In this document: positions 1-8,863 of the stretch, one piece after another
Layout of the letters: the number at the start of each line of letters is the position of its first letter
Position numbering within the stretch: the first letter of the stretch is position 1
Assembly: GCF_028368855.1 (NCBI RefSeq)
Contig: NZ_JAQNCY010000001.1
Location: forward strand, 744,001 to 808,000
DNA: 64,000 nucleotides
Direction of reading: 5' to 3'
Source: Leisingera sp. SS27
GTDB lineage: Bacteria; Pseudomonadota; Alphaproteobacteria; Rhodobacterales; Rhodobacteraceae
The notes under the pieces: generated by a model
Told to the model about the DNA's origin: nothing
Seen by the model: only the letters and a program-made list of their open reading frames with translations
Databases searched by the model: none
Position numbers and translations under genes: made by a program

Positions 1-2
1 AA

Positions 3-848
3 ATCGTTGCGGAGACGATGCTGTCAGCCGGTGATGTTCCCGTGCCGCAGACACTCGCGGTTTTAGACACCTCTTCTCGCCTGTTTCCCGGCAAACAGAA
101 AATTCAAACGCCCTCCGAACTTCGATCCTTTCTTCAGAAGCACTCCGGCAAAACAATTTTTGGCAAAATCCTGAACGGGATGGTCAGCTTCGGCGCGTTC
201 CGAATTGAACAAGCCGATGACACCCATGTACATTGCGCCGGTCACGATCCGCTGACTTATCAGGAGTTTATGCAAAACTACATCGGCTCAAACGCATATC
301 TGTTGCAGAAGGCGCTGGACAACCATTCGGAATTCTCGAGCTACTGTTCCGCATTGGCCACCGTCCGCATGGTCAATATGGTTACTCCGGAGAGGGTCAT
401 CACACCTCTTGCCATCATCAAGCTGCCGCAAGGGGACAATATCGCTGACGCATTCTGGCGCCCGGGCAACCTGGCCTGTGAAGTGGACATTGAAACGGGC
501 TGCATCCGCACAATCGCCCAGCGCGGGGTTGAAACGGAATTCCTTCGGGATCATCCCTCCAAGGGCGGGCTTATGGGCCTGCAACTGCCGCACTGGAACG
601 AACTGAAGGAGATCAACGACCGTGCCGCGCGCATTTTCGCGCCAATCCGCTACCAGTCCACAGACATCGCAATAACCGAAGATGGGCCGGTGCTTGTCGA
701 AATGAACTACGGCGGCGGTTTTGACCTGCCCCAATACGCCAGCGGGCGGGGCATGCTGACACCAGAGGTCCGGGCATTCTTCAAAAGCTGCGGAGTTGAG
801 CTGACGCCACCGCGCAGGAAAGGACTCTTTTCGCGCCGCCGCAAGTAA
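3..848 (+). CDS. Sugar-transfer-associated ATP-grasp protein, 5' end missing
   Basis: The reading frame is open from base 3 with no stop before the first ATG at 18, and the protein begins in mid-domain, so the true start lies outside the window. The visible C-terminal ~280 residues fit the ATP-grasp enzymes linked to sugar transfer (ATPgrasp_ST type). The late segment GPVLVEMNYGGG (about residues 225-236 counted from the ATG at 18) has the acidic/Asn pair expected for Mg-ATP binding. Proteins of this type probably ligate carboxylates to amines during surface-polysaccharide synthesis, but the substrate is unknown. The tail is very basic (RRKGLFSRRRK). Base composition is visibly less GC-rich than that of the later housekeeping genes, which may indicate transfer. 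The following gene is on the other strand and unrelated. Confidence 0.75.
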   Translation: MVAETMLSAGDVPVPQTLAVLDTSSRLFPGKQKIQTPSELRSFLQKHSGKTIFGKILNGMVSFGAFRIEQADDTHVHCAGHDPLTYQEFMQNYIGSNAYLLQKALDNHSEFSSYCSALATVRMVNMVTPERVITPLAIIKLPQGDNIADAFWRPGNLACEVDIETGCIRTIAQRGVETEFLRDHPSKGGLMGLQLPHWNELKEINDRAARIFAPIRYQSTDIAITEDGPVLVEMNYGGGFDLPQYASGRGMLTPEVRAFFKSCGVELTPPRRKGLFSRRRK

Positions 849-898
849 TGCCTTCTGGCCGCGCCGGGCTGACACTGTTGGGATCAGCCCCGCGGCCG

Positions 899-1558
899 TC
901 AGCGCCGCAGCAGCGTGATCAATCCGCGCTCCAGCCGCCCGCCCGGCCAGGTTTCGCGGTAGGTGCCGCTCATCCGGCCCTGATCGACCAGGAAAAGACG
1001 GATATCCTGCCGCAGCATCTCTCCGGTGCCGCTGTCGCGCTCCGCCAGCAGGTTCAGCCGCAGCAGTTGATCCGCGCCGCAGGGCAGCGCGCCCAGCGCC
1101 AGTTCATCCAGAAAGACTTCAGTATCGTCCGGCAAGTCGCCACGGCCCGCGCTTTCAGCCCTCAGCCCTGTGCCGGGCTTCAGCGGCGCCCGGTCCTCAA
1201 CCCCGATGGGCAGAAACCCCAAGGTCGCGGAATCCGCCACCAGCCGCCCATTGCGGAAGCTTAAGCGCAGCAGGTCGCCGGTGCGTTGCGGCAGCGGCAC
1301 CATTTCAATGCGCCCGCCGGTTTTCAGCGAGATTTCGCCCGGCCCCTTCTGCACGATCCATTGCCCGCGCAAAGCCTGCGAGCCGCCCTTGATCAAGTCG
1401 TCAATGGAGATACGGCAGCCATCCAGAGGCGGCGCCTTGAAGAAGCTTGAGGCCTCCGCCAGGGATCCGGGCGCAGTCTGCGCCTGAACCGCCGGTGCAA
1501 TGCCCAGCACGGCAGCTGCAACCAGCGCACGCAAAAATGTCATCGCCATCCTCCGCAT
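899..1558 (-). CDS. Hypothetical exported protein
   Basis: This is a 219-residue protein of no recognised family. The N-terminus has positive charges, a hydrophobic run (about residues 8-25) and an AQA cleavage site near residue 27, so it is probably a Sec-exported periplasmic protein. There are only two cysteines in the mature part (C48, C160), which could form a disulfide. The remainder is rich in short beta-type segments, with repeated phrases about gain or loss of leucine/arginine-rich strands, and no catalytic motif is evident. It is convergent with the ATP-grasp gene; the 50-bp gap holds no clear terminator. I am confident in the coding call and have no function to offer. Confidence 0.7.
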   Translation of the reverse strand: MRRMAMTFLRALVAAAVLGIAPAVQAQTAPGSLAEASSFFKAPPLDGCRISIDDLIKGGSQALRGQWIVQKGPGEISLKTGGRIEMVPLPQRTGDLLRLSFRNGRLVADSATLGFLPIGVEDRAPLKPGTGLRAESAGRGDLPDDTEVFLDELALGALPCGADQLLRLNLLAERDSGTGEMLRQDIRLFLVDQGRMSGTYRETWPGGRLERGLITLLRR

Positions 1559-1647
1559 TTTGGCGGCAGGATAGCGGATCAGGTCTTCATAACAGGTGAA
1601 CGGGGCCGGTTCCGTCCGGCCCGAACAGTCTTGAAATGCAGCGCGTC

Positions 1648-1800
1648 CTATCTTTCTGGCTGACCAGCCAGATGGGTCAGCCCGCGCGACTGCCCGGCAA
1701 GCGCCTGGCCGTCATCCAAGACCGCAAACATCGCTACGCCAATGGCCAGAACAGCCAGCAGAGTAACATGAGCAACACCGGCAGAAATTGCGTCTTTCAT
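1648..1800 (-). CDS. Small single-span membrane protein, 50 aa
   Basis: This minus-strand frame lies in the gap between the exported protein and tgt. It starts with ATG at 1800 and is preceded by a strong Shine-Dalgarno sequence (GGAGGT, 1806-1811 on the minus strand, spacing about 5). It ends with TAG at 1648. The product begins MKDAISAGVAHVTLLAVLAI and carries one hydrophobic stretch (about residues 9-28) followed by a polar tail of about 22 residues. The RBS, length and single membrane span suggest a real small protein. The rest of the 1559-1930 gap (1559-1647 and 1801-1930) shows nothing I recognise. There is no family assignment. Confidence 0.55.
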   Translation of the reverse strand: MKDAISAGVAHVTLLAVLAIGVAMFAVLDDGQALAGQSRGLTHLAGQPER

Positions 1801-1930
1801 CAGGGACCTCCACGTCGTTTATCAAGCCTCGGCCCGATTTCACGCCGAATTTGCGGCAGAAGCGTGTCCCGCCCCTGCCGCAGCCGTGAAAATACAGTCA
1901 AACTTGAGTCAAGGCGGCGCGCAACCGGTT

Positions 1931-3061
1931 TTACAACCGCTCAATATCCCCCTGCGCGCGGGTGTCGTGGAAGTCCTTCTGCCAGGCCTCAAACGTACCC
2001 GCAGCAATCGCCTCCCGCATGCCCCCCATGATCTCTTGGAAGTAATGCAGGTTGTGCCAGGTCAGCAGCATTCCCGAAATCATCTCGTTCGAACGGAACA
2101 CATGGTGCAGATAGGCCCGCGAGTAATTGCTGCACGCCGGGCAGGAACAGTGCTCATCCAAGGGGCGCGGGTCGTCCTGGTGACGGGCGTTCTTGATGTT
2201 CACGACACCATAGCGGGTGAACGCCTGCCCCGTGCGGCCAGAGCGCGACGGCAGCACGCAGTCCATCATGTCGATACCGCGGGCAACGGCGCCGACGATG
2301 TCGTCGGGCTTGCCCACGCCCATCAGGTAGCGCGGTTTGTCCTCGGGCAGGAAACCGGAGGCATAATCAAGGCAGTCGAACATCGCCTCCTGCCCCTCGC
2401 CCACCGCCAGGCCGCCCACCGCATAGCCCTCAAAGCCAATCTTTTTCAGTGCTTCGGCGCTTTCCTCGCGCAGGTCCTGCTCCAGCCCGCCCTGCATGAT
2501 GCCAAAGAGCGCATGGCCCGGACGGTCCCCAAATGCCTCGCGCGAACGCTCGGCCCAGCGCATCGACAGGCGCATCGATTCAGCGATGCGGTCGCGGTCT
2601 GCGGGCAGCGCCGGGCATTCGTCGAAACACATCACGATGTCCGACCCCAACAGCCGCTGAATCTCCATCGACCGCTCCGGCGTCAGCTCATGCTTGGAGC
2701 CGTCCACATGGCTCTTGAAGGTCACGCCCTTCTCGGTGAGCTTCCTGAGTCCTGCCAGCGACATCACCTGAAACCCGCCGCTGTCGGTCAGGATCGGGCG
2801 CTCCCAGTTCATGAACTTGTGCAACCCGCCCAGCCGGTCGATCCGCTCTGCCGTCGGGCGCAGCATCAGGTGGTAGGTATTGCCCAGCAGGATATCGGCA
2901 CCGGTCGCGCGCACGCTTTCCGGCATCATCGCCTTGACCGTTGCGGCAGTGCCAACCGGCATGAAAGCAGGGGTGCGGATCTCGCCGCGCGGGGTGTTAA
3001 TGACACCTGTGCGCGCCTTGCCGTCGGTTGCCTTCAGTTCGAAGTTGAAAAGCTCTGCCAT
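1931..3061 (-). CDS. tgt: Queuine tRNA-ribosyltransferase (TGT)
   Basis: TGT exchanges guanine 34 of tRNA-Asp, -Asn, -His and -Tyr for preQ1 in the queuosine pathway. The 376 residues match the usual bacterial length. [11 protein letters not shown] contains the general acid/base aspartate (D93), and [10 protein letters not shown] and GGLAVGE are family signatures. [21 protein letters not shown], near residues 265-285, carries the nucleophilic aspartate. The zinc site is C-x-C-x2-C followed by a histidine ([16 protein letters not shown], about residues 305-320). The start at 3061 has a modest RBS (GGAA). The gene stands alone here, without queA or yajC next to it. Confidence 0.97.
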   Translation of the reverse strand: MAELFNFELKATDGKARTGVINTPRGEIRTPAFMPVGTAATVKAMMPESVRATGADILLGNTYHLMLRPTAERIDRLGGLHKFMNWERPILTDSGGFQVMSLAGLRKLTEKGVTFKSHVDGSKHELTPERSMEIQRLLGSDIVMCFDECPALPADRDRIAESMRLSMRWAERSREAFGDRPGHALFGIMQGGLEQDLREESAEALKKIGFEGYAVGGLAVGEGQEAMFDCLDYASGFLPEDKPRYLMGVGKPDDIVGAVARGIDMMDCVLPSRSGRTGQAFTRYGVVNIKNARHQDDPRPLDEHCSCPACSNYSRAYLHHVFRSNEMISGMLLTWHNLHYFQEIMGGMREAIAAGTFEAWQKDFHDTRAQGDIERL

Positions 3062-3131
3062 CTCGTATTCCTGCCGTTACACTTAAACCGGCATCCCGGT
3101 GATTCACCCCTAATGCCAAGGAGCCAAGCTC

Positions 3132-4538
3132 ATGTCCACAGCCGACCCTGCACCGCAATTGAAACTCGGCTGGGAGGAATGGGTCAGCCTGCCGGACCTC
3201 GGCCTGCCTGCCCTGCGGGTCAAGGTCGACACCGGCGCCCGCACCTCATCGCTGCACGCCACCGGGATTGAGACTTTCGGGCCTGCAAACGCCCCCAAGG
3301 TGCGCTTCATGGTGCATCCCATTCCCGGCCAGTACGATCTGGAAATCCCTTGCTCTGCCCTGATCAAGGACCGGCGCGAGGTGACTTCGTCAAACGGCGA
3401 AAGCGAAATGCGCTTTGTGATCGAAACCCCGATGGAGATCGGCGGCGCGTCCTGGCCGGTGGAACTGACGCTGACCGACCGGCGCGGCATGGCCAAGCAC
3501 ATGCTGCTGGGCCGCCAGGCACTGACCGAGAACGTGACAGTGGTGCCCGGCGAACGCATGTGCCAGCCGGCGCTGGACTATTCCGTCTACACCTCTGCCA
3601 ATATCCGCAAGTCCGCCCCCAAGCGCGCCCTGCGCATCGCCGTTCTCAGCCGCGAGGACAACTATTCCACCCGCCGCCTGGTGGAAGAAGGCGAAAACCG
3701 CGGCCACACGGTGGAGGTGATCAACACCACCCGCTGCTACATGGCGCTCAATGCGCTGGCGCCGGAGATCCATTACGACGGCAAACGCCTGCCCCGCTAC
3801 GACGCAGTGATCCCGCGCATCGGCGCCTCTGTCACCCAATACGGCACCGCGCTGTTGCGCCAGTTCGAAACGCTCGGCACCTTCTGCGTCAACGGGTCTG
3901 AGGGCATCACCGCCAGCCGCGACAAGCTGCACGCGCACCAGATCCTGGCCCGGCACAAGATCGGCATGCCCGCCACCGCCTTTGCCGCCTCGCCCAAGGA
4001 CACAGGCAGCCTGATCCAGATCGTCGGCGGCGCGCCCCTGATCGTGAAACTGCTGGAAAGCACCCAAGGCAAAGGCGTTGTGCTGGCAGAAACCAAGAAA
4101 GCCGCCGAAAGCGTCATCACCGCCTTCCGCGGGCTCAAGGCCAACTTCCTGGTACAGCAATTCGTCAAGGAAGCCGCGGGGGTGGACATCCGCTGCTTCG
4201 TCGTCGGCTCCAAAGTGGTGGCCTCGATGAAACGTTCGGGGGCTGAGGGCGACTTCCGCTCCAACCTGCATTTGGGCGGCAGCGCCGAGACCGTCCGCAT
4301 CAGCAAGGAGGAGCGCGCCACCGCGGTGCGCGCCGCCCGCGCCTTTGGCCTCAATGTGGCAGGTGTTGACCTGCTGCGCTCGGAAACCGGCCCCAAGGTG
4401 CTGGAAGTGAACTCCTCCCCCGGGCTTGAAGGGATCGAGAAAACCTCCGCCAAGAACATCGCCGGCCTGATTTACGCCGAGATCGAGAACCGGGTCCGCC
4501 CGGCGCCGCTGCGGCGGCTGAAACCCTCCAGCAACTGA
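3132..4538 (+). CDS. RimB-RimK fusion: retropepsin-like protease plus ATP-grasp glutamate ligase
   Basis: This single 468-residue protein joins two modules. Residues ~12-150 form the ATP-dependent zinc-protease/RimB domain (PF05618-like), with the retropepsin-like [14 protein letters not shown] motif and a late LLGRQAL strand. Residues ~165-460 form a RimK-type ATP-grasp ligase, with [18 protein letters not shown], the ATP-binding lysines in [18 protein letters not shown], and the metal-binding [14 protein letters not shown] near the end. In Pseudomonas, RimK adds glutamates to ribosomal protein S6 and RimB removes them, so one chain could hold both writer and eraser. The start has an AAGGAG RBS (3118-3123). 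A 10-bp hairpin follows the stop. Target and regulation are not visible from the sequence. Confidence 0.9.
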   Translation: MSTADPAPQLKLGWEEWVSLPDLGLPALRVKVDTGARTSSLHATGIETFGPANAPKVRFMVHPIPGQYDLEIPCSALIKDRREVTSSNGESEMRFVIETPMEIGGASWPVELTLTDRRGMAKHMLLGRQALTENVTVVPGERMCQPALDYSVYTSANIRKSAPKRALRIAVLSREDNYSTRRLVEEGENRGHTVEVINTTRCYMALNALAPEIHYDGKRLPRYDAVIPRIGASVTQYGTALLRQFETLGTFCVNGSEGITASRDKLHAHQILARHKIGMPATAFAASPKDTGSLIQIVGGAPLIVKLLESTQGKGVVLAETKKAAESVITAFRGLKANFLVQQFVKEAAGVDIRCFVVGSKVVASMKRSGAEGDFRSNLHLGGSAETVRISKEERATAVRAARAFGLNVAGVDLLRSETGPKVLEVNSSPGLEGIEKTSAKNIAGLIYAEIENRVRPAPLRRLKPSSN

Positions 4539-4546
4539 CCTGTGCC

Positions 4547-4592
4547 GGCAAGCCCGTCCGGGCTTGCCAGTCTGGGCTTGCCAGTCTGGGCT
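4547..4592 (+). repeat. 10-bp hairpin merging into a 14-bp tandem repeat
   Basis: GGCAAGCCCG (4547-4556) and CGGGCTTGCC (4559-4568) form a perfect stem with a 2-nt loop just after the rimBK stop codon. The right arm is the start of a 14-bp unit, GGGCTTGCCAGTCT. This unit occurs at 4560-4573 and 4574-4587 and begins a third time at 4588. The stem could end transcription, although it has no T-run. The tandem copy looks like local slippage. Confidence 0.6.
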
Positions 4593-4786
4593 GCGACGCG
4601 TCATATACGCCCGCAACCTCTTGAAACTGCCGCGGCAAACACCCACTTGTATACCATTGCACACAAATGGGCCTGTCATTGAACAAGGCCAAGACACCGG
4701 GCGCAGGGCCGCTGCCCGGCGCGCCGGCGGAACCGGCTGCGCTGGCGGCTCCTGCGGCCCCCGCTGATCCATCAAAGGAATTTTAC

Positions 4787-5677
4787 ATGAACGAAGACCT
4801 CATCCTCGACCTCCTGTCCGGCAACCTGCTGTATCTGCTGGGCGCCGTGCTGCTGGTCATCATTGTCCTCAAGGGCATCAAGATCGTTCCGCAGTCGGAA
4901 AAATACGTGGTCGAACGCTTTGGCCGCCTGCATTCGGTGCTGGGCCCGGGCATCAACTTCATCGTGCCTTTCCTCGACGTGGCCCGCCACAAGATCTCGA
5001 TCCTGGAGCGCCAGCTGCCCAATGCCACCCAGGACGCGATCACCAAGGACAACGTGCTGGTGCAGATCGACACCTCTGTCTTCTACCGCATCCTTGAGCC
5101 GGAAAAGACCGTCTACCGGATCCGCGACGTCGATGGCGCCATTGCCACCACCGTGGCCGGCATCGTGCGCGCCGAGATCGGCAAGATGGATCTGGACGAG
5201 GTGCAGTCGAACCGCGCCCAGCTGATCTCCCGCATCCAGGAAAGCGTCGAAAGCGCAGTGGATGACTGGGGCATCGAAGTGACCCGCGCCGAGATCCTGG
5301 ACGTGAACCTGGACCAGGCCACCCGCGACGCCATGCTGCAGCAGCTGAATGCCGAACGCGCCCGCCGCGCCGAGGTGACCAAGGCCGAGGGTCAGAAACG
5401 CGCCGTCGAGCTGCAGGCCGATGCTGAGCTTTATGCTGCTGAACAGACCGCCAAGGCCCGCCGCATCCAGGCCGAGGCTGAGGCCTATGCCACAGAAGTT
5501 GTTGCCAAGGCGATTGCCGAAAACGGGCTGGAGGCTGCACAGTATCAGGTGGCGCTGAAACAGGTGGAGTCTCTGACTGCGCTTGGCAAAGGCGAAGGCA
5601 AGCAGACCATTGTGGTCCCTGCCCACGCGCTGGAGGCCTTCGGCAACGCCTTCAGCCTGCTGAAAGGCGGCAGGTGA
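4787..5677 (+). CDS. SPFH/stomatin-like membrane-anchored protein (QmcA/paraslipin type)
   Basis: Translation from 4787 gives 296 residues, typical of QmcA/HflK-like SPFH proteins. An AAAGGA sequence (4774-4779) supports this start, and the longer in-frame extension from 4667 is Ala/Pro-rich and unlikely to be translated. One N-terminal membrane span (about residues 10-30) is followed by the SPFH domain, which begins VPQSEKYVVERFGRLHSVLGPGINFIVPFLD. A long Ala/Glu-rich coiled coil covers about residues 180-250. Family members assemble into membrane cages that organise lipids or FtsH proteases. The stop overlaps the start of the NfeD gene, the standard partner, so the two are translationally coupled. 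Confidence 0.9.
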   Translation: MNEDLILDLLSGNLLYLLGAVLLVIIVLKGIKIVPQSEKYVVERFGRLHSVLGPGINFIVPFLDVARHKISILERQLPNATQDAITKDNVLVQIDTSVFYRILEPEKTVYRIRDVDGAIATTVAGIVRAEIGKMDLDEVQSNRAQLISRIQESVESAVDDWGIEVTRAEILDVNLDQATRDAMLQQLNAERARRAEVTKAEGQKRAVELQADAELYAAEQTAKARRIQAEAEAYATEVVAKAIAENGLEAAQYQVALKQVESLTALGKGEGKQTIVVPAHALEAFGNAFSLLKGGR

Positions 5678-5952
5678 TGGACGCCCCCTTCTGGGTCCTG
5701 TGGTGGGTCTGGGGCGCGGGCGCGCTGGTCCTCGCCATTCTTGAGGTTTTGGCACCAGGCTTTGTGTTCCTGGGGTTTGCCATCGGCGCGGCCATTGTCG
5801 GCCTGCTGCTGCTGGCCGGCGCCAGTTTCACCCTGCCGCTGCTGCTCCTGATCTTTGCCGCGCTGTCGCTGGCAGCCTGGCTGGTGATGCGCAGGGTCTT
5901 TGCCCTGCCCAAAGGCCAGGTGAAGACTTTCAACCACGACATCAACGACTGA
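5677..5952 (+). CDS. NfeD-family membrane protein
   Basis: This 91-residue protein has two or three close hydrophobic spans (about residues 5-70), with the early acidic/proline motif ILEVLAPGF found in NfeD proteins. It ends with a short polar tail (LPKGQVKTFNHDIND). It corresponds to the short NfeD type that lacks the ClpP-like protease domain. ATG at 5677 overlaps the stop of the SPFH gene (TGATG), so the pair is co-translated. NfeD proteins work with stomatin-like proteins in membrane quality control; that role is inferred from the pairing. Confidence 0.88.
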   Translation: MDAPFWVLWWVWGAGALVLAILEVLAPGFVFLGFAIGAAIVGLLLLAGASFTLPLLLLIFAALSLAAWLVMRRVFALPKGQVKTFNHDIND

Positions 5953-6271
5953 TCCTGCACCCGGAACCCGCTTGGGTTCCGGGCCGCTTCACGCGGCAGA
6001 ACTGTCAATCTTCTCCTTGTTGGACCGGCACCCTCGCTTCGCACACAGCCTCCGGCTGCTCCGGCTGTCCGCCGCACTTGCAGGCAAGAGAAGTGCCGCA
6101 GTGCCCTTCATCAGTTCAGCCAGCACGCCGCCGCTCCCCTGGCCGTAGCGCGGTAATGCCAAAATCCCGCTGCGGGAGATTGCAGCGCATCACAGCGCGG
6201 GACGGCCCGGACCAGTCACCGCGAGACGGAAGACTGCGCGGTGGTCCTGCACCCGATACACTTCTGGCGTC
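5953..6271. other. 319-bp intergenic region with two hairpins
   Basis: This gap separates the convergent nfeD and metallo-hydrolase genes. CCCGGAACCC (5960-5969) and GGGTTCCGGG (5974-5983) form a perfect 10-bp stem with a 4-nt loop just after nfeD, probably its transcription end although no T-run follows. CACCGCG (6217-6223) and CGCGGTG (6237-6243) lie near the end of the metallo-hydrolase gene. I saw no credible gene between them. Confidence 0.5.
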
Positions 6272-7372
6272 CTAAAGGTGCGGCAGCGCAAGATCTCCCG
6301 CGGACAAATTTACGGTTTCACCGATTTTCACCACGACAGCATTTTCCGCCCCCAGACCCTGCGTCTCAGCCGCCTGCCGAAATTTCACGGGAGCTTCAAA
6401 CGGGTTTTCCGGCGTCAACGCAATTGTTCCCCAATGCATGCCGATTGCGCTTCGCGCACCAACTCTCTTTACCAGATCAACAGCTTCTTCAGGCGTGACA
6501 TGGGCTCCCTTCATCAGTTTGCGCGGCTCATATGCTCCGATGGCCACCAAGGCCAAATCGAAGGGCCCCGCCTTCCTGCCGATCTCATCAAAGACCGGGC
6601 CGCTTGCCGTGTCACCGGAGAACCAGATGCTGCCTTCCCCTGTGTAGATGCCAAAGCCGGCCCACAATGTTTTGTTCTTGTCCCGAAGCCCGCGGCCGGA
6701 GTTGTGGATCGCCGGCAATGCAGAGATTCTGAGTGAGCCGGATTGCCAGTCATCCCACCAGTCCTGTTCGATTACCTTTGAATAGCCGCGGCTGATAAAA
6801 AATGCTCCCAATCCCAATGGCACAATAACCTGGATGTCCGCCTTGTAAGGGTAGGCCTCAATTGTCGGTGCGTCGAGATGGTCATAGTGGTTGTGGCTGA
6901 CCAGCAGCACATCGGCCTTAGGCAGTTCCGCTCCGCTGATCGGAGCCGCGGCAAACCGCTTGGGGCCAAATCCTGCCGGGCCAGCGGTTTCCCCCAGGAA
7001 TGGATCTGTCAGAATGACCTTGCCGCCCAGTCTAATGATAAAGGCTGAATGCCCCAGCCAAGTCACGCTTGGATTGCTGGCCTGCGCCAATTGACGGCGG
7101 AATTCCTCAACTCCCAGGACATGATCGCTGGGAACAGGTATTTTGAAAGAAGAGAGCAGTTGGTTCAGGATGAACCCAAGCATCTCTCCGGCGGATCCTT
7201 CCCGTACCGGGCTGCCGGGAGGGTTCCGGAAGCCGCGATTGGCAGTGTGATGGCTGGGTACTGAACTGCTCATGGTCTGAACCTTGTCTTTTGCTTCATA
7301 GGAAGCACACGCGCCTAGGAGCGGGAGAATTCCGGCTGTCAGGAGTGCGCGGCTCTTCTGTTTCATTTTCAT
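6272..7372 (-). CDS. Lipoprotein MBL-fold hydrolase (NAPE-PLD/UlaG-like)
   Basis: The metallo-beta-lactamase fold is shown by SHNHYDHLD (HxHxDH metal site), WLGHSAFIIRLGGKVILTDPF upstream of it, and the later metal ligands in WFSGDTASGPVF and IGMHWGTI. This arrangement resembles NAPE-PLD and UlaG-type phosphodiesterases or lactonases. The start at 7372 gives a leader MKMKQKSRALLTAGILPLLG followed by AC, a good lipobox with C22 as the lipidated residue. The mature protein is therefore probably membrane-anchored in the periplasm. Longer in-frame starts at 7432 and 7462 would bury the lipobox. It lies 149 bp downstream of a TetR gene on the same strand and may belong to its regulon. The substrate is unknown. 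Confidence 0.85.
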   Translation of the reverse strand: MKMKQKSRALLTAGILPLLGACASYEAKDKVQTMSSSVPSHHTANRGFRNPPGSPVREGSAGEMLGFILNQLLSSFKIPVPSDHVLGVEEFRRQLAQASNPSVTWLGHSAFIIRLGGKVILTDPFLGETAGPAGFGPKRFAAAPISGAELPKADVLLVSHNHYDHLDAPTIEAYPYKADIQVIVPLGLGAFFISRGYSKVIEQDWWDDWQSGSLRISALPAIHNSGRGLRDKNKTLWAGFGIYTGEGSIWFSGDTASGPVFDEIGRKAGPFDLALVAIGAYEPRKLMKGAHVTPEEAVDLVKRVGARSAIGMHWGTIALTPENPFEAPVKFRQAAETQGLGAENAVVVKIGETVNLSAGDLALPHL

Positions 7373-7521
7373 TGTCTGAGGCTGCCAGCCCAAGGCCATC
7401 CCCCTGGCGGGGAGGGCTCTCTCATCGCTCATTCTGCGGTGAATGAAGACGGCAGCGTGCAACGCCGGGACATTCCTTGACAGAGAGTTGGCCGGTCCTT
7501 GGGCAGGTTTCCATTATGTAT

Positions 7522-8220
7522 TCAGCTTTTGGTACTCGTATTGGCAGTTGCTGAGATCTTTTCGATCAGCATTTGAACGGCAAGTTCGAACACGTCTTCG
7601 TTTGAAGGGATCGGGGAGCCCAGGTGGCGGATTAAGTTCGGGTACTCAGCCGGATCAAGCCTGGTCTGTTTTTGCCGTACCAGTGCCTTGCCGCGGACTG
7701 GATCAGAACCGAACACATGTTCACCGGTTCCAACGCCAATCGCCATGGAAAGCAGAACTTCTCCGAACACCGGAATTTGGCTTTCCGGGAGCCCGGATTT
7801 CTCCAGCGCAAGGTAGATTGCTTCAATGACGTAACTGGCTGCCCTGACATCAGAGCCAGACAGGTTTGTCACTTCCAGCCCGATCGTTGGGAATACCAGG
7901 TAAACACTCCGGACAGACGATGCGATTTCTCTGAGCTGGGTCGCCCAGTCTTCGTCTTTTATATCTCTTGCCGGCAGCATCCTTGCGTAGATCCGGTCTG
8001 CCATAGCCTGCAGCAGCTCGTTCTTGCTGCGGAAGTAGCGGTAGACCGCGGTAGGATCCGCATTCAAGGCCTTTCCGATTTTCCGGAGCGACAGCTTTTC
8101 AAGGCTTCCGACCTCCTCAGCCAGGGTGAGGGCAGTATCCAGGATCAGTTCCGTGCTGAGACTGGTTCCAGCTTTGAAGACCAGTTTTTGAGTTTGGATG
8201 GTGGGGTTTTCCGAAGTCAT
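7522..8220 (-). CDS. TetR-family transcriptional regulator
   Basis: This 232-residue protein has an N-terminal TetR helix-turn-helix: LSLRKIGKALNADPTAVYRYFRSKNELLQAMADRI covers about residues 43-77, with the usual YRYF/K-N-ELL signature. The C-terminal ligand domain is not assignable. It is divergent from the molybdenum hydroxylase operon, and a 7-bp-arm palindrome lies between them at 8275-8290. The simplest reading is that it represses that operon and perhaps itself. The metallo-hydrolase gene follows on the same strand. Confidence is high for the family; the regulatory target is inferred. Confidence 0.92.
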   Translation of the reverse strand: MTSENPTIQTQKLVFKAGTSLSTELILDTALTLAEEVGSLEKLSLRKIGKALNADPTAVYRYFRSKNELLQAMADRIYARMLPARDIKDEDWATQLREIASSVRSVYLVFPTIGLEVTNLSGSDVRAASYVIEAIYLALEKSGLPESQIPVFGEVLLSMAIGVGTGEHVFGSDPVRGKALVRQKQTRLDPAEYPNLIRHLGSPIPSNEDVFELAVQMLIEKISATANTSTKS

Positions 8221-8274
8221 GACGCGAATGTGATCGCTTTTGGCGGGAAGTCAAGCTTGTTGTCACCGCCTGCA

Positions 8275-8290
8275 GTCAACAAATGTTGAC
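8275..8290. promoter_or_regulatory. Candidate TetR operator
   Basis: GTCAACA-AA-TGTTGAC is a perfect inverted repeat with 7-bp arms in the 176-bp region between tetR and the divergent hydroxylase operon. It overlaps a TTGACA hexamer (8286-8291) that could be the -35 element of the hydroxylase promoter, although the -10 at the matching distance is poor. Position and symmetry fit a repressor site. Confidence 0.55.
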
Positions 8291-8396
8291 AACATATGGT
8301 GATTCCCAATACCGAGGAAGGCACCTTCAATAAGCTTCTGCCAAGCCGTGCGTTCTCCAAGCAACTGCAGGGCGGCTCCGCCAAAGGGAAGTGAAC

Positions 8397-8861
8397 ATGA
8401 CAATCAAGCTGAAACTGAACGGCCAGACGCATAGTGTCGAAGCTGGATCGGGGACCCCGCTTCTTTGGGTGATCCGGGACGAACTGAAACTCACCGGGAC
8501 GAAGTTCGGCTGCGGGGTTGCTTCCTGCGGTGCCTGCACTGTGCATCTCGACGGGGAGCCGGTCCGCTCCTGCCAGACATACGTCGAAGATGCCGAGGGC
8601 GCGGAAATCACCACCATTGAGGCCGTCGGCAACGGAGCCATCGGGTCTGCTGTGCAGCAGGCCTGGCTGGAGCTGGATGTTGTTCAATGCGGCTACTGCC
8701 AATCCGGGCAGATCATGTCTGAAGCGGGGCTGCTTGCCGAGAACCCCAAACCCACGGCGGAAGAGGTCGACGATTACATGTCCGGGAACGCCTGCCGCTG
8801 TGCTGCGTACCAGCGCATCCGGGCGGGCATTTTGCGCGCCGCTGAAATTCTGGAGGGCTGA
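8397..8861 (+). CDS. iorA: 2Fe-2S subunit of a periplasmic aldehyde/isoquinoline oxidoreductase-type Mo hydroxylase
   Basis: The 154 residues contain the two [2Fe-2S] clusters of xanthine-oxidase-family small subunits. The plant-type ferredoxin cluster uses C39, C44, C47 and C59 (GCGVASCGACTVHLDG), and the C-terminal cluster uses C98, C101, C133 and C135 (CGYC, CRC). The short two-subunit form with a Tat-exported partner is the IorA/aldehyde dehydrogenase type. ATG at 8397 is preferred over GTG at 8391 because AAGGGA (8383-8388) then has normal spacing. It is followed after 2 bp by the large subunit. The symbol is by family resemblance; the substrate need not be isoquinoline. Confidence 0.88.
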   Translation: MTIKLKLNGQTHSVEAGSGTPLLWVIRDELKLTGTKFGCGVASCGACTVHLDGEPVRSCQTYVEDAEGAEITTIEAVGNGAIGSAVQQAWLELDVVQCGYCQSGQIMSEAGLLAENPKPTAEEVDDYMSGNACRCAAYQRIRAGILRAAEILEG

Positions 8862-8863
8862 AG

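Noticed and set aside
4667-4786. 40-residue N-terminal extension of the SPFH protein
   Set aside because: Ala/Pro-rich and unconserved in character; the ATG at 4787 has a proper RBS.
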